Below are positions 8,619-17,110 of a stretch of 64,000 nt of DNA, piece by piece. Both the position numbers and the translations under genes were made by a program. Every line of letters begins with the position of its first letter. The stretch's first letter is position 1. The stretch is taken from positions 1 to 64,000 of the forward strand of contig CAMDUL010000008.1 of NCBI GenBank assembly GCA_945878135.1. The letters are read 5' to 3'. The notes under the pieces were generated by a model. The model was given only the letters and a program-made list of their open reading frames with translations, searched no databases and was not told the DNA's origin. The stretch comes from Chthoniobacter flavus (GTDB lineage: Bacteria > Verrucomicrobiota > Verrucomicrobiia > Chthoniobacterales > JACTMZ01).

Positions 8619-9452
8619 TCAGACGGCGTCCGCGCGGATGGCATCGAGAACCCACGGGTATCGGGGGGTCCAGCCGGTGGATTTGAGCTTGGCGTTACTC
8701 ACGCGCTTGCCGATGGACTTGTGGTGCGAGTCGGGAGGGAGAGGTTCCCCGCTGCGGATCGATTCGGCGAGGTCGTCACGCCGGGACGGGTGGTCGTCGA
8801 CCGCGTTGTAGACCCCGGGGAGACGGTTGGAGCCGACATGAAAGAGGGCGCGGGCGGCGTCGTCGCGGTGGATCAGGTTGATGAAGGCATCGGGCGTGCC
8901 GAAGGGAGGTGGTTCGCTTTTGCGGGCGGCTTCGATGAAGCGGGTGCGGCCGGGGCCGTAGATGGCGCCGAGGCGGACGGCTGCTCCGCCGGTTTTGAGG
9001 GCGAGGTTTTCGGCGCCGACCAAGATGTCGCCGGTCGGAGTGCCGCCGACGGGGGAGGATTCGTCGACTCGGGCGGCGTCGTTTTGCGGGTAGACCGATG
9101 TGCTGCTGGTGAAGACGGTGAACTCCGGCTGCAGCGAATCGAGGAGATGGCGCAGAGTCTCCTGGTAAACAACGCGGTAGGCGGCGGGATTGCGTCCGTC
9201 TTTCCCGCTCAAGCAATGAATGAGCACACCGGTCGGTCCGCAGCCGGTAAGTTTGGCGCGGAGTTCATCTGGGTTGGCCGCATCGGCGGCAAGGACGCGG
9301 TAGGGTTTCCCGGCGAGCCGGCGGGCGGATTCCACAGAGGAAACAAGGGCGGTGACGTCCCAGCCGTCCGCGCAAAAAAAATCCGCGCATCTTTCACCGG
9401 TGTAACCGCAACCGGCGAGGAAGATGCGCGGAGTTGAAACGGATTTGTTCAG
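8619..9452 (-). CDS. SDR-family oxidoreductase/epimerase with non-AUG start
   Basis: About 277 residues, NAD(P)-binding extended SDR, resembling YeeZ-like proteins. The Rossmann nucleotide site RIFLAGCGYTGER, the active-site region FTSSTSVYPQND and RLGAIYGPGR are visible. The first in-frame ATG/GTG/TTG codon is GTG 9335, which would delete the Rossmann motif, so translation must begin upstream. The only room is between the rpsU stop and the motif. A CTG at 9450-9452 overlaps the rpsU TGA, giving (M)NKSVSTPRIFLAGCGYTG. The frame is uninterrupted across an 8-T run. The start is inferred, and the substrate is unknown. The YXXXK motif is degenerate (Tyr in SVYPQ but no Lys four residues on), as in YeeZ-like proteins. 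Confidence 0.78.
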   Translation of the reverse strand: MNKSVSTPRIFLAGCGYTGERCADFFCADGWDVTALVSSVESARRLAGKPYRVLAADAANPDELRAKLTGCGPTGVLIHCLSGKDGRNPAAYRVVYQETLRHLLDSLQPEFTVFTSSTSVYPQNDAARVDESSPVGGTPTGDILVGAENLALKTGGAAVRLGAIYGPGRTRFIEAARKSEPPPFGTPDAFINLIHRDDAARALFHVGSNRLPGVYNAVDDHPSRRDDLAESIRSGEPLPPDSHHKSIGKRVSNAKLKSTGWTPRYPWVLDAIRADAV

Positions 9453-9646
9453 GACATGCTGAAGCGGTGCTTCATTTTGGCGCGCTTGGCGTTGGCCTTG
9501 GCTTTGCGGCGCGACTTCTGGGTCGGTGTCTCGAATGCACGCAGGCGGCGCACTTCGTCCATGATTCCCTCGGAGTCCAATTTCGATTTCAACCGCTTGA
9601 TGGCGCGGTCGATCGACTCTCCTTTGCGAACGATGACTTCGGGCAT
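9449..9646 (-). CDS. rpsU: 30S ribosomal protein bS21
   Basis: 65 residues: MPEVIVRKGESIDRAIKRLK followed by the usual basic C-terminal helix (SRRKAKANAKRAKMKHR). It binds the 30S platform near the anti-Shine-Dalgarno and assists initiation. It is preceded by AAAGGATG as ribosome binding site and a sigma-70-type promoter. Its stop codon overlaps the proposed CTG start of the SDR gene. Confidence 0.97.
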   Translation of the reverse strand: MPEVIVRKGESIDRAIKRLKSKLDSEGIMDEVRRLRAFETPTQKSRRKAKANAKRAKMKHRFSMS

Positions 9647-9688
9647 TATTGATTCACATCCTTTCTAGGTATCTTGGGGATGGATGAA

Positions 9689-9718
9689 ATGGTAGGAGCG
9701 CCCGAGGATCAGCGTCAA
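9689..9718 (-). promoter_or_regulatory. Sigma-70-type promoter of rpsU
   Basis: Read on the minus strand: TTGACG (9718-9713), 18 nt, TACCAT (9694-9689). It lies about 45 nt upstream of the rpsU ATG in an AT-rich island (9715-9775) that stands out from the GC-rich surroundings. Confidence 0.55.
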
Positions 9719-9801
9719 ATAATTCTTTTAATCATTGTAGATCAACGACTTAAGTTATTTCGAGACCCTGCAATTTACGTCCGTTTGGCGCGCTTTCGGG
9801 C

Positions 9802-11448
9802 TCAACGGACGCGGGCCAGGCACTCGGTCAGGTAGGGCAGGAGCTGTTTTTTGCGCGAGACCACACCCTCGAGGAACCAGACGCGGTCGGAATGCTCCGG
9901 ATAGTTGATCGTTTTGCGAAAGTCGGCGTTGCCTTCGACCAGCAGGTAGGAATTTTGCGCGTTTATGTCGGTGACAAGGAGGGCGGCGAAGAAAAGTCCT
10001 TCTGACTGCACGCGGTGCTGCAGAGCACCGAGGAGGTGGTCCCGTTGCGCGTCGAAGTTGGCGAAGGTGACCTCCTCGATCTGCGCGACGCTGAAGGCGA
10101 CTCCCTGCTCGTCGTATCGTTTGGCGTCGGCCTCGATCACCTTGGCCGGGCTCATGGTCTGCAGCGGCGAGCCAACGGCGAAAATTTCCGCCGCAAGATC
10201 GGCTGCGCGGATGCCTGCGGCCTCGCCGAGTTCGGCGAGGAAAAGGCGGTCGGTGTCGGTCGCGGTCGGGGACGTGCCATTGAGTGTGTCGGCGATGATG
10301 CCGGCGAGGAGCAGTCCGGCCACCGGGCGCTCCGGGGCGAGACCATGGCGCCGGTAGAAATCGGCCACGATCGTGCAGGTCGACCCGACCGGCTGGTTGA
10401 GGAAGAGGATGGGTGTCTCGGTCGGCATGTTGCCGAGACGGTGGTGGTCGAGAATTTCCACGATCGGCAGCTCGGCGGCGCCGGGGACGGCCTGCGACAG
10501 TTCGTTGTGGTCGACGAGGATGAGCCGTCGGGCCGGGCCTTTGAGGAAATCGCTCTTGGAAAGGATGCCCTCGAGGCGTCCGTCTTCATCGAGCACGGGA
10601 AAGATGAGTTTGTTGGAGAGCGCCACGGTGCGGCGGGCGATTTCCAGCGGCGTGTCGGCGTCGAATTTGACCGGAACTTCCTCGAGCGCGTGCCGTGCGA
10701 TCATCGCCCCGCGGGCGAAGATCACGCTCGTGGCCGTGTCCCAGCGGGAGGCGACCACGGCGAGGCCCCGCGCTTGCGCCTCGGCGGCGAAGGCCGGATC
10801 GACGCCGGCGTCGCCCGTGACGACGAGGGCGCGCACGCCGCCCTCGAGGGCCGTGCGGTGCACATTGTCGCGGTCGCCGACGAAAAGCACGGTGCGCGCG
10901 GGGTCGAGGTTTTTCAGCCGCGCGGCGAACGTGTCCGCATCCATCGCCGCCACGACGAGGGCGAAGTTTTCCTCGCCCGAGGGCAGCGGGCCGGTGAGCG
11001 AACGGCCTTCGAAGGTGGCCGCGATATTCGTCAGGCTGGCCAGCACCTCCCGCGCGCGCTGGGCGGCCTCGCGCGAGGGCATGACGAGTCCGAGAAGCTT
11101 GTTTTCGCTGATCGTGCCGTGGAAGCGCCCGTCCCCGTCCACCACCGGCAAGGCGCGCAGTCCTCTGGACGAGAGCAGGGCGAGCGCTTCGGCGATGGGC
11201 TGGTCCGGACGGATGTCGATGTAGTCCTTGATCATGACGTCGCGCACGCGCGGGGTGACGTCGGGGAGGAATTCCGGTTGGGGTACACCGAATTTCTCCA
11301 GCACGAAGGCGATGCGGTCGTTCAGCGCGCCGGCGCGCGCCGGCCGGACACCCTTTTCGCCGAGGCGTTCTTTCAAAGCCGCGTAGGCGACGGCCGAGCA
11401 GACCGAATCCATGTCGGGATTGCGGTGGCCGATGACAATGGTTTCCAT
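9802..11448 (-). CDS. ppaC: Manganese-dependent inorganic pyrophosphatase with CBS/DRTGG regulatory insert
   Basis: 548 residues, family II pyrophosphatase. The DHH metal site is IGHRNPDMDSV (His8, Asp12, Asp14), with LVDHNELSQ and ILDHHRLGN later. Between these lie a CBS motif (VRDVMIKDYIDIRP), a DRTGG-like segment (ALVVTGDAG region) and a second CBS motif (LIFPVLDEDGRLEGILSKSDF), so adenine nucleotides probably control activity. The C-terminal DHHA2 part contains VGSTCTIVADFYRR and AGIIADTLNGTSPTATD. The start is METIVIGHRNPD at ATG 11448. It hydrolyses PPi in the cytoplasm and drives biosynthesis. It is divergent from zupT. Confidence 0.95.
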   Translation of the reverse strand: METIVIGHRNPDMDSVCSAVAYAALKERLGEKGVRPARAGALNDRIAFVLEKFGVPQPEFLPDVTPRVRDVMIKDYIDIRPDQPIAEALALLSSRGLRALPVVDGDGRFHGTISENKLLGLVMPSREAAQRAREVLASLTNIAATFEGRSLTGPLPSGEENFALVVAAMDADTFAARLKNLDPARTVLFVGDRDNVHRTALEGGVRALVVTGDAGVDPAFAAEAQARGLAVVASRWDTATSVIFARGAMIARHALEEVPVKFDADTPLEIARRTVALSNKLIFPVLDEDGRLEGILSKSDFLKGPARRLILVDHNELSQAVPGAAELPIVEILDHHRLGNMPTETPILFLNQPVGSTCTIVADFYRRHGLAPERPVAGLLLAGIIADTLNGTSPTATDTDRLFLAELGEAAGIRAADLAAEIFAVGSPLQTMSPAKVIEADAKRYDEQGVAFSVAQIEEVTFANFDAQRDHLLGALQHRVQSEGLFFAALLVTDINAQNSYLLVEGNADFRKTINYPEHSDRVWFLEGVVSRKKQLLPYLTECLARVR

Positions 11449-11536
11449 GGGTCGGGAGCGCGGAATGATGCCCGTGCAGTGGAGGGTTGGCCAGTGCCGA
11501 AGGGACTCCGGACGACACAAATTACCCGCGTGTGCA

Positions 11537-11565
11537 TTGACACCGGGGGGGCGCGCGGATAATTC
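11537..11565 (+). promoter_or_regulatory. Sigma-70 promoter of zupT
   Basis: TTGACA (11537-11542), 17 nt, TAATTC (11560-11565). The -35 is perfect and the -10 matches 4 of 6. The predicted start, 6-8 nt after the -10, leaves only about 5-7 nt before the ATG at 11578, so the message may be leaderless. No Shine-Dalgarno is visible. Confidence 0.65.
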
Positions 11566-11577
11566 CCGCATCGCAGA

Positions 11578-12438
11578 ATGACGAACGAACACCTCTTGAC
11601 GGCCTTCTTGCTGACCTTGCTGGCCGGTCTGGGCACGGTGGTGGGGAGCTGTATCGCGTTTTTGGCCAAACAGACCGACCACCGTTTTCTTTCGGTGACG
11701 ACAGGATTTTCCGCGGGCGTGATGCTTTATGTTTCGTTCGTCGAAATTTTCCCCAAGGGTGAGGCGGCGTTGGCAGGCGCGGGTTACAGCGATGTCATGG
11801 CCGCTTGGATCAACGCGGCGTCCTTTTTCGCGGGCATTCTCATCATCGGATTGATCGACAACATGATTCCCGCGGCGGAGAACCCGCATGAAGCGCGTTC
11901 ACACGAGGAGGCCGAGGTGCTGCTTCGCGCCAAGGACGACACGGCGCCGCGTCATCCGCACCACCACAAACTGATGCGCATGGGGCTGTTCACCGCGTTG
12001 GCTATCGGTATCCACAATTTCCCGGAGGGGTTGGCTACGTTCCTTGTCGCTCTGCAGGATCCGAGTCTGGGTGTGGCCATCGCGGTGGCCGTGGCCCTGC
12101 ACAATATTCCCGAGGGCATGAGCGTGTCCGTGCCGATCTATTTCGCCACGGGCAGTCGGCGCAAAGCCTTTATCTACTCGGCGCTGAGCGGTTTGGCCGA
12201 ACCGGTCGGGGCCATTGCGGCTTATGCGGTTTTGGTCCTCCTGGCCGGAGGAGGGGGCGCGGTCATCCCGGGCGACTTCGTCGGTCCTGTCTTCGGCGCC
12301 GTGGCCGGCATCATGGTTTACATCAGCCTCGATGAACTGCTCCCGACCAGCCGCGCCTACGGCAAAGGGCACGATAGCCTGCTCGGGTTGGTCGGCGGGA
12401 TGGTCGTGATGGCGCTGAGTTTGCTCTTGATGAAGTAG
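11578..12438 (+). CDS. zupT: ZIP family metal transporter
   Basis: 286 residues with eight predicted helices. The conserved metal-binding motifs in helices IV and V are [11 protein letters not shown] and [12 protein letters not shown] histidine-rich cytoplasmic loop ([10 protein letters not shown], about residue 125) separates helices III and IV. ZupT-like proteins import zinc and other divalent cations; substrate cannot be read from sequence. It is preceded by a near-consensus promoter with almost no leader and followed by two hairpins shared with the convergent secDF. Confidence 0.92.
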   Translation: MTNEHLLTAFLLTLLAGLGTVVGSCIAFLAKQTDHRFLSVTTGFSAGVMLYVSFVEIFPKGEAALAGAGYSDVMAAWINAASFFAGILIIGLIDNMIPAAENPHEARSHEEAEVLLRAKDDTAPRHPHHHKLMRMGLFTALAIGIHNFPEGLATFLVALQDPSLGVAIAVAVALHNIPEGMSVSVPIYFATGSRRKAFIYSALSGLAEPVGAIAAYAVLVLLAGGGGAVIPGDFVGPVFGAVAGIMVYISLDELLPTSRAYGKGHDSLLGLVGGMVVMALSLLLMK

Positions 12439-12446
12439 TGATATGG

Positions 12447-12499
12447 CATCGGCATCCTGCCGATGACCTTCTCCGGCACGGGCAGGATGCGCCCGTGCC
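12447..12499. terminator. Two tandem hairpins between convergent zupT and secDF
   Basis: Hairpin 1: CATCGGC / GCCGATG (12447-12453, 12459-12465), 5-nt loop. Hairpin 2: GGCACGGGC / GCCCGTGCC (12475-12483, 12491-12499), 7-nt loop. Both carry the string GCATCC or its complement in or near the loop, suggesting a related repeat. They fill most of the 80-bp gap between the converging genes and probably act as a bidirectional terminator without U-tracts. Confidence 0.6.
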
Positions 12500-12518
12500 A
12501 CTCAGGGGCAGTCCGCGA

Positions 12519-14837
12519 TCAGGACGCCGCCTGCGGCAGGTCGCCGAGGACTTCGCGTTTGATGCTCTTGCCGGTGCGTTTCGACCACCAGAGGACGATC
12601 GGTGCGGCGACGAAGATCGAGGAATAGGTGCCGACGAGGACGCCGATGATGATAGCCAGGGCGAAGTCGCTGAGCACCGGGCCGCCGAAGAAGTAGAGGG
12701 CGGTCGTGGCCAGCAGGGTAGTGCCGCCGGTCAGGATGGTGCGGCCGAGGGTCTCGTTGAGGCACGCGTTCATGATCTGGGCCACGGTGCCGCGGCGCCC
12801 GGACATAAGGCCTTCGCGCACGCGGTCGAAGACAACGATGGTGTCGTTGATCGAGTAGCCGGCGATGGTCAGCACGGCACCGACCATGACCATGGAGATT
12901 TCCCGTCCGAGAAGCGCGAAGACCCCGACGGTTATGATCACGTCGTGCAACAGGGCGACGAGCGCGCCGAGGGCGAAGGAGAATTCGAAGCGCAGGGTGA
13001 CATAGATGAGGATGCCGAGGAGGCCGAGGGCGAGGGCGAAGAGGGAGCGACCGGCCAGTTCCTTGCCGATGCGCGGACCGACGGTGTCGGTCTGTTCGAT
13101 GGTCAGGCCGGCCTGCGGGAAATCCTGCTGCAGTTTGGCCACGATGGCATCGGCGGTGCCGAATTTGCTCTGCACGGTGATCAGTTCGCGTCCTTCTTCC
13201 GTGGCGATCTGCAGGGTGGATTCGCCGAGGCCGGCGCCTTCCACGCTGCGGCGCAGGTCGGCCAGCGGGATGTTGTCTTTGGCGCCGAGCACGACCAGGT
13301 CGCCGCCGGTGAAGTCGACGCCGAAGTTTTTCTCCCCGCGCCAGGCGAAATAGCCGATCGAGCCGAGGAGGACGACGAGCGAGAGGGCGAGGGCGAGGTG
13401 GCGTTTGCCGAGGAAGTCGATGCTGCGCGACGGGATCCAGTTGACCATGCGCAGTTTTTTCAGTCCGAAATTCTCCAGCAGGAACCCGAAGACGGTGCGG
13501 GTGAAGAGCAGGGCGGAGAACATCGAGGCGATGATGCCGAGGGTCAGGGTGATGGCGAAGCCCTTGACCGGACCGGTGGCTTGCCAGAAGAGGATGGCCG
13601 AGGTGATCAGGGTGGTGACGTTGGCGTCGAAGATGGCGGAGAAAGCTTTGTCATAAGCCGAGTTGACCGCCGCACCGAGCGACTTGCCCGCGGCCATTTC
13701 CTCGCGCAGGCGCTCGTAGATGAGCACGTTGGCGTCGATGGCCATGCCGATGGTCAGGATGATGCCGGCGATGCCGGGCAGGGTGAGGACGAAATTGAAC
13801 ATGCTCATCGCGCCGAAGAGCAGGACGAGATTGACGGCCAGGGCGAGGCAGGCGACCACGCCGGCGAGCCGGTAGTAGAAAAGGACGAAGAGCAGGGTGA
13901 GGGCGAGGCCGAGCAGACCGGCGCCGACGCCGCTGCGGATGGAATCGGCCCCGAGCGAGGCGGAGACGCTGCGGGTCTCCTCGATTTCCACCGGTGTTTT
14001 CAGCGGGTTTTCGAGAACGCTGGCCAGATTGCGGGCTTCCGCGTCGGAGAAGCGTCCGGTGATGACCGCTTCGCCGCCGTAGATGGGCTGGCGGATGCTC
14101 GGGGCGCTTTGCACGTCGCCGTCGAGCATGATGGCGAGGCGCTGGCCGACATTGGCGGTGGTGAGGTCGCCGAACATTTTTCCGCCCTCGCTGTCCAGTT
14201 TCATGGCCACCCCGTAGCCCTGCACGTCGTAGAAAGGGTTGGCCGCGGTGACGCGGTCGCCGGTGAGGTCGGCGCGCTGTTTGACCAGCAGACGGACAGT
14301 TTGCTCCTTCCCCTCGATGGTGTCGGTGTATTCCTTGACGACGAAGCCGGGCGGGAGGACGCCTTGGCCGGCGTCGACGGCGGCGAGGACGGCTTCGCTT
14401 TGCGGGTGGACCATGGCGAACTCGAGTTTGGCCACGCGTTGGAGTTGTTCTTTGGTCGACGCGAGTTGCTGCGTGTCGAGGCCGGGAATCTGCACGAGGA
14501 TGCGGTCGCGGCCCTGCGCGGCGATGACCGGTTCGCTTACGCCGAACTGGTCGACGCGTTTGCGGATGACTTCGATGGCTTGATCGAGGGTGGCCGGGCT
14601 GACGCCTTCCCCGGTTTCGTCGACGAGGCGAAGGAGGAACGAGGTGCCGCCCTGCAGGTCGAGACCGAGACGGATCTTTTTCTCCGGCGGCATGACGGCG
14701 TCGAGGCAGAACGCGACAAGCAGGATGGTCAGGACGGTGCCGATGATCCGCTTGCGCAGCGAGAAGTCGGTCATGAAATACCAGATGAACAGCCCCAGCA
14801 GGAGCAGGCCGAAAAGGAAAGTGATGGTCGGGCTCAT
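12519..14837 (-). CDS. secDF: Protein translocase SecDF (fused SecD and SecF)
   Basis: 772 residues. The SecD half has the LGLDLQGGTSFLLR motif, a periplasmic P1 domain (VRKRVDQFGVSEPVI-like, then YGGEAVITGRF) and helices with GMAIDANVLIYERLREE. The SecF half follows from about residue 460 (RSIDFLGKRHLAL), with NFGVDFTGGDLVV, SINDTIVVFDRVRE and TLGRTILTGGTTLLATTAL. It uses the proton gradient to help pull exported proteins through SecYEG. The N-terminus has two membrane helices before the SecD motif (LFGLLLLGLFIWYF and IIGTVLTILLVAF), one more than usual. It lies 35 nt downstream of yajC. Confidence 0.95.
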   Translation of the reverse strand: MSPTITFLFGLLLLGLFIWYFMTDFSLRKRIIGTVLTILLVAFCLDAVMPPEKKIRLGLDLQGGTSFLLRLVDETGEGVSPATLDQAIEVIRKRVDQFGVSEPVIAAQGRDRILVQIPGLDTQQLASTKEQLQRVAKLEFAMVHPQSEAVLAAVDAGQGVLPPGFVVKEYTDTIEGKEQTVRLLVKQRADLTGDRVTAANPFYDVQGYGVAMKLDSEGGKMFGDLTTANVGQRLAIMLDGDVQSAPSIRQPIYGGEAVITGRFSDAEARNLASVLENPLKTPVEIEETRSVSASLGADSIRSGVGAGLLGLALTLLFVLFYYRLAGVVACLALAVNLVLLFGAMSMFNFVLTLPGIAGIILTIGMAIDANVLIYERLREEMAAGKSLGAAVNSAYDKAFSAIFDANVTTLITSAILFWQATGPVKGFAITLTLGIIASMFSALLFTRTVFGFLLENFGLKKLRMVNWIPSRSIDFLGKRHLALALSLVVLLGSIGYFAWRGEKNFGVDFTGGDLVVLGAKDNIPLADLRRSVEGAGLGESTLQIATEEGRELITVQSKFGTADAIVAKLQQDFPQAGLTIEQTDTVGPRIGKELAGRSLFALALGLLGILIYVTLRFEFSFALGALVALLHDVIITVGVFALLGREISMVMVGAVLTIAGYSINDTIVVFDRVREGLMSGRRGTVAQIMNACLNETLGRTILTGGTTLLATTALYFFGGPVLSDFALAIIIGVLVGTYSSIFVAAPIVLWWSKRTGKSIKREVLGDLPQAAS

Positions 14838-14872
14838 GGCGTCGTTGGGCGGGGCCGGAGGCGGCGGACGGC

Positions 14873-15196
14873 TCAGGCCGCTTCGGCGGACTTGGTCACG
14901 GAAGTGATCGAGCTTTTGTCGAACTCCATTTTCACGTTGTCGGCGACTTTGAGGAGGAACGTCGTCTCTTTGACGTTGGCCACGATGCCGTGGAGGCCGC
15001 CGGCGGTGACGACTTTGTCCCCGGTCTTGACCGAGGCGACGAGTTGTTGGTGTTCCTTCTGTTTCTTCTGCTGGGGGCGGATGAGCAGGAAGTAGAAGAG
15101 GACCGCGATGATAATGAGCGGCAGGAACTGGAAGAGCACCGGCGGTTGTTCCGGGGCGCCGGGTGCGGCTTGGGCGAGCAAAGTCAGGGTCTGCAT
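14873..15196 (-). CDS. yajC: Preprotein translocase subunit YajC
   Basis: 107 residues from ATG 15196. One membrane helix (FLPLIIIAVLFYFLLIRPQQ) is followed by KKQKEHQQLVASVKTGDKVVTAGGLHG, the family signature, and a basic/acidic cytoplasmic tail. It is part of the SecDF-YajC accessory complex and is the first gene of the yajC-secDF unit. The in-frame TTG at 15235 would add 13 residues without family similarity. It is divergent from purC. Confidence 0.95.
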   Translation of the reverse strand: MQTLTLLAQAAPGAPEQPPVLFQFLPLIIIAVLFYFLLIRPQQKKQKEHQQLVASVKTGDKVVTAGGLHGIVANVKETTFLLKVADNVKMEFDKSSITSVTKSAEAA

Positions 15197-15300
15197 AGGA
15201 TCGCGGAGGCTAGGCGAGGGGCGGGGCGGATCCAAGGAATTTGCGGTTTCCTTCTTTGGGCTTTGCCGGGGTGGGGGTGGACGGTAGTAAAATGCGCGCC

Positions 15301-16179
15301 ATGTCGGATCTGCAGCTTCCTGGTTGGGAATTGGTCCGCCGCGGCAAAGTCCGCGAGGTCTACGCGTCGGGCGACCGTGTCTTGCTCGTGGCCAGCGACC
15401 GGCTTTCCGCTTTCGACTGCGTCCTGCCCGACCCGGTTCCGGGCAAGGGCGAAGTGCTGACCCAACTCTCCGCTTTCTGGTTCCAACGGCTGGACTTCGT
15501 GCCGAATCATTTCATCTCCGCCGACTTCGGGGCTTTTCCCGCCGATTTGCAGCCCTTCGCGGGGCCACTGGCCGGACGCAGCATGCTTTGCCGCAAATCG
15601 AAACCGCTGCCTGTCGAGTGCGTGGTGCGCGGCTATCTGGCCGGTGCGGCGTGGGACGAATACCGCGAGCGTGGGACGGTAGGCGGACACGAGGTGCCGC
15701 GCGGGTTGCGCGAGGCGGCCAAGTTGCCCGCACCGCTTTTCACCCCGACGACCAAAGCGACGGAAGGCCATGACGAGCCGGTCAGCTGGGAAAAATGCCG
15801 CCGCCTGCTCGGCGACGAACTCGCCCATGCCGTGCGCGAGGTCAGCCTCGAGGTCTACGACTACGGCCGCATCCAGGCCGAGCGGTCCGGCGTGATCATT
15901 GCCGATACCAAATTCGAATTCGGCCTGATCGACGACGAGCCCGTGCTGATCGACGAATGCCTCACGCCCGACTCGTCGCGTTTTTGGCCGGCCGATCGTT
16001 GGGAACCGGGCACGCACCCGCCGAGTTTCGACAAACAATTCGTGCGCGACTGGCTGCTGCAGTCCGGTTGGAACCGTCAGCCGCCCGCGCCGCACCTGCC
16101 TCCGGTGATCATTGCCCGGACCGCCGCGAAATACCGCGAGGCCTACGAGCGGCTCGCCCTCGGACGGCGCCCGGCGTGA
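15301..16179 (+). CDS. purC: SAICAR synthetase (phosphoribosylaminoimidazole-succinocarboxamide synthase)
   Basis: 292 residues from ATG 15301 (MSDLQLPGWELVRRGKVREVY). Motifs include RGKVREVYASGDRVLLVASDRLSAFD, VECVVRGYLAGAAW, FTPTTKATEGHDE, IIADTKFEFG and LIDECLTPDSSRFW. It joins aspartate to CAIR with ATP in purine synthesis. The length fits the plant/Bacteroidetes-like long form. The GTG of the following recombinase overlaps its TGA. Confidence 0.96.
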   Translation: MSDLQLPGWELVRRGKVREVYASGDRVLLVASDRLSAFDCVLPDPVPGKGEVLTQLSAFWFQRLDFVPNHFISADFGAFPADLQPFAGPLAGRSMLCRKSKPLPVECVVRGYLAGAAWDEYRERGTVGGHEVPRGLREAAKLPAPLFTPTTKATEGHDEPVSWEKCRRLLGDELAHAVREVSLEVYDYGRIQAERSGVIIADTKFEFGLIDDEPVLIDECLTPDSSRFWPADRWEPGTHPPSFDKQFVRDWLLQSGWNRQPPAPHLPPVIIARTAAKYREAYERLALGRRPA

Positions 16180-17072
16180 ACGCCGAGATCGACCAGTTCA
16201 TCCTGTATCTCGCCACCGAGCGGGGGTTGTCCGACAACTACCAGCTGAGCACGCGCGGCTCGCTCGAACTTTTCGTCAAGTGGGCGGTCGACGAAAAACG
16301 CGCCGCCGCTTGGGCGGATGTCACCCCGGAGATGATCGGCGACTTTCTCGGCTGGCGGAAAAAAGGCGGGGCCGCGGCGGCGACGATCAAACTTCATGCC
16401 GTGGCCCTGCGCATTCTCTTCCGGTTCCTCGTGCAACGCAAAATGCTCGGGCGTGACCCGACGGAATTCCTCGGTGTGCCGAAAATCGAGCGCTACCTCC
16501 CCGAGACGCTCGCCGAGCCGGAAATCGGGCAACTGCTGGCCGCGGCCGGCGGCAAGACACCGTTGGAAATCCGCGACCGGGCCATCGTCGAATTACTCTA
16601 CGCCAGCGGCCTGCGCGTCTCCGAACTGTGCGGTGCGCGTCTGGAGAACCTCGATCTGGAGCAGGGTTTCATCCGCGTCACCGGCAAGGGCAACAAACAA
16701 CGCCTGGTGCCCGTCGGTTCCGGGGCACGGAAGGCCCTCGGCCGATACTTGCAGTCCGGCCGCCCGGAACTGGTCGGCAAAAAAACCGGAGGCGAAGTTT
16801 TTTTGTCGGTGCGCGGACGCAAATTGACCAACCAGCGCGTCTGGCAGCTGCTCGGTGAGTTGGCCAAGCGGGCGGGGATTGCCAAGAAGGTGCACCCGCA
16901 CATGCTGCGCCATTCTTTCGCCACGCATCTGCTGCAGGGGGGAGCCGACCTGCGCGTCATCCAGGAAATGCTCGGTCACGCGGACATTTCGACGACGCAG
17001 GTATACACGCACGTCGACACGCGCGGCTTGCACAAGGCCCACCGCCAGTTCCATCCGCGGGCCAAAAAGTAA
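16176..17072 (+). CDS. xerD: Tyrosine recombinase XerC/XerD
   Basis: 298 residues, initiated at GTG 16176 overlapping the purC stop (GTGA). The N-terminal SAM-like core-binding domain (IDQFILYLATERGLS) is followed by the catalytic domain with Arg147 (SGLRVSEL), Lys171 (VTGKGNKQR), His242 and Arg245 (HPHMLRHSFATHLL), His268 (LGHADISTTQ) and nucleophile Tyr277 (VYTHV). All six are present. It would resolve chromosome dimers at dif. Length and motifs match XerD better than phage integrases; XerC versus XerD is a judgement. Confidence 0.93.
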   Translation: MNAEIDQFILYLATERGLSDNYQLSTRGSLELFVKWAVDEKRAAAWADVTPEMIGDFLGWRKKGGAAAATIKLHAVALRILFRFLVQRKMLGRDPTEFLGVPKIERYLPETLAEPEIGQLLAAAGGKTPLEIRDRAIVELLYASGLRVSELCGARLENLDLEQGFIRVTGKGNKQRLVPVGSGARKALGRYLQSGRPELVGKKTGGEVFLSVRGRKLTNQRVWQLLGELAKRAGIAKKVHPHMLRHSFATHLLQGGADLRVIQEMLGHADISTTQVYTHVDTRGLHKAHRQFHPRAKK

Positions 17073-17110
17073 AGCGTGCCGCCTGGCGGCGGCTGGGCGA
17101 TGTTCCAAGA

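Noticed and set aside
9365-9385. Frameshift in the SDR gene at the 8-A run
   Set aside because: The frame continues correctly through the run, joining GCGYTGER to VTALVSSVES; only the start codon is unusual.
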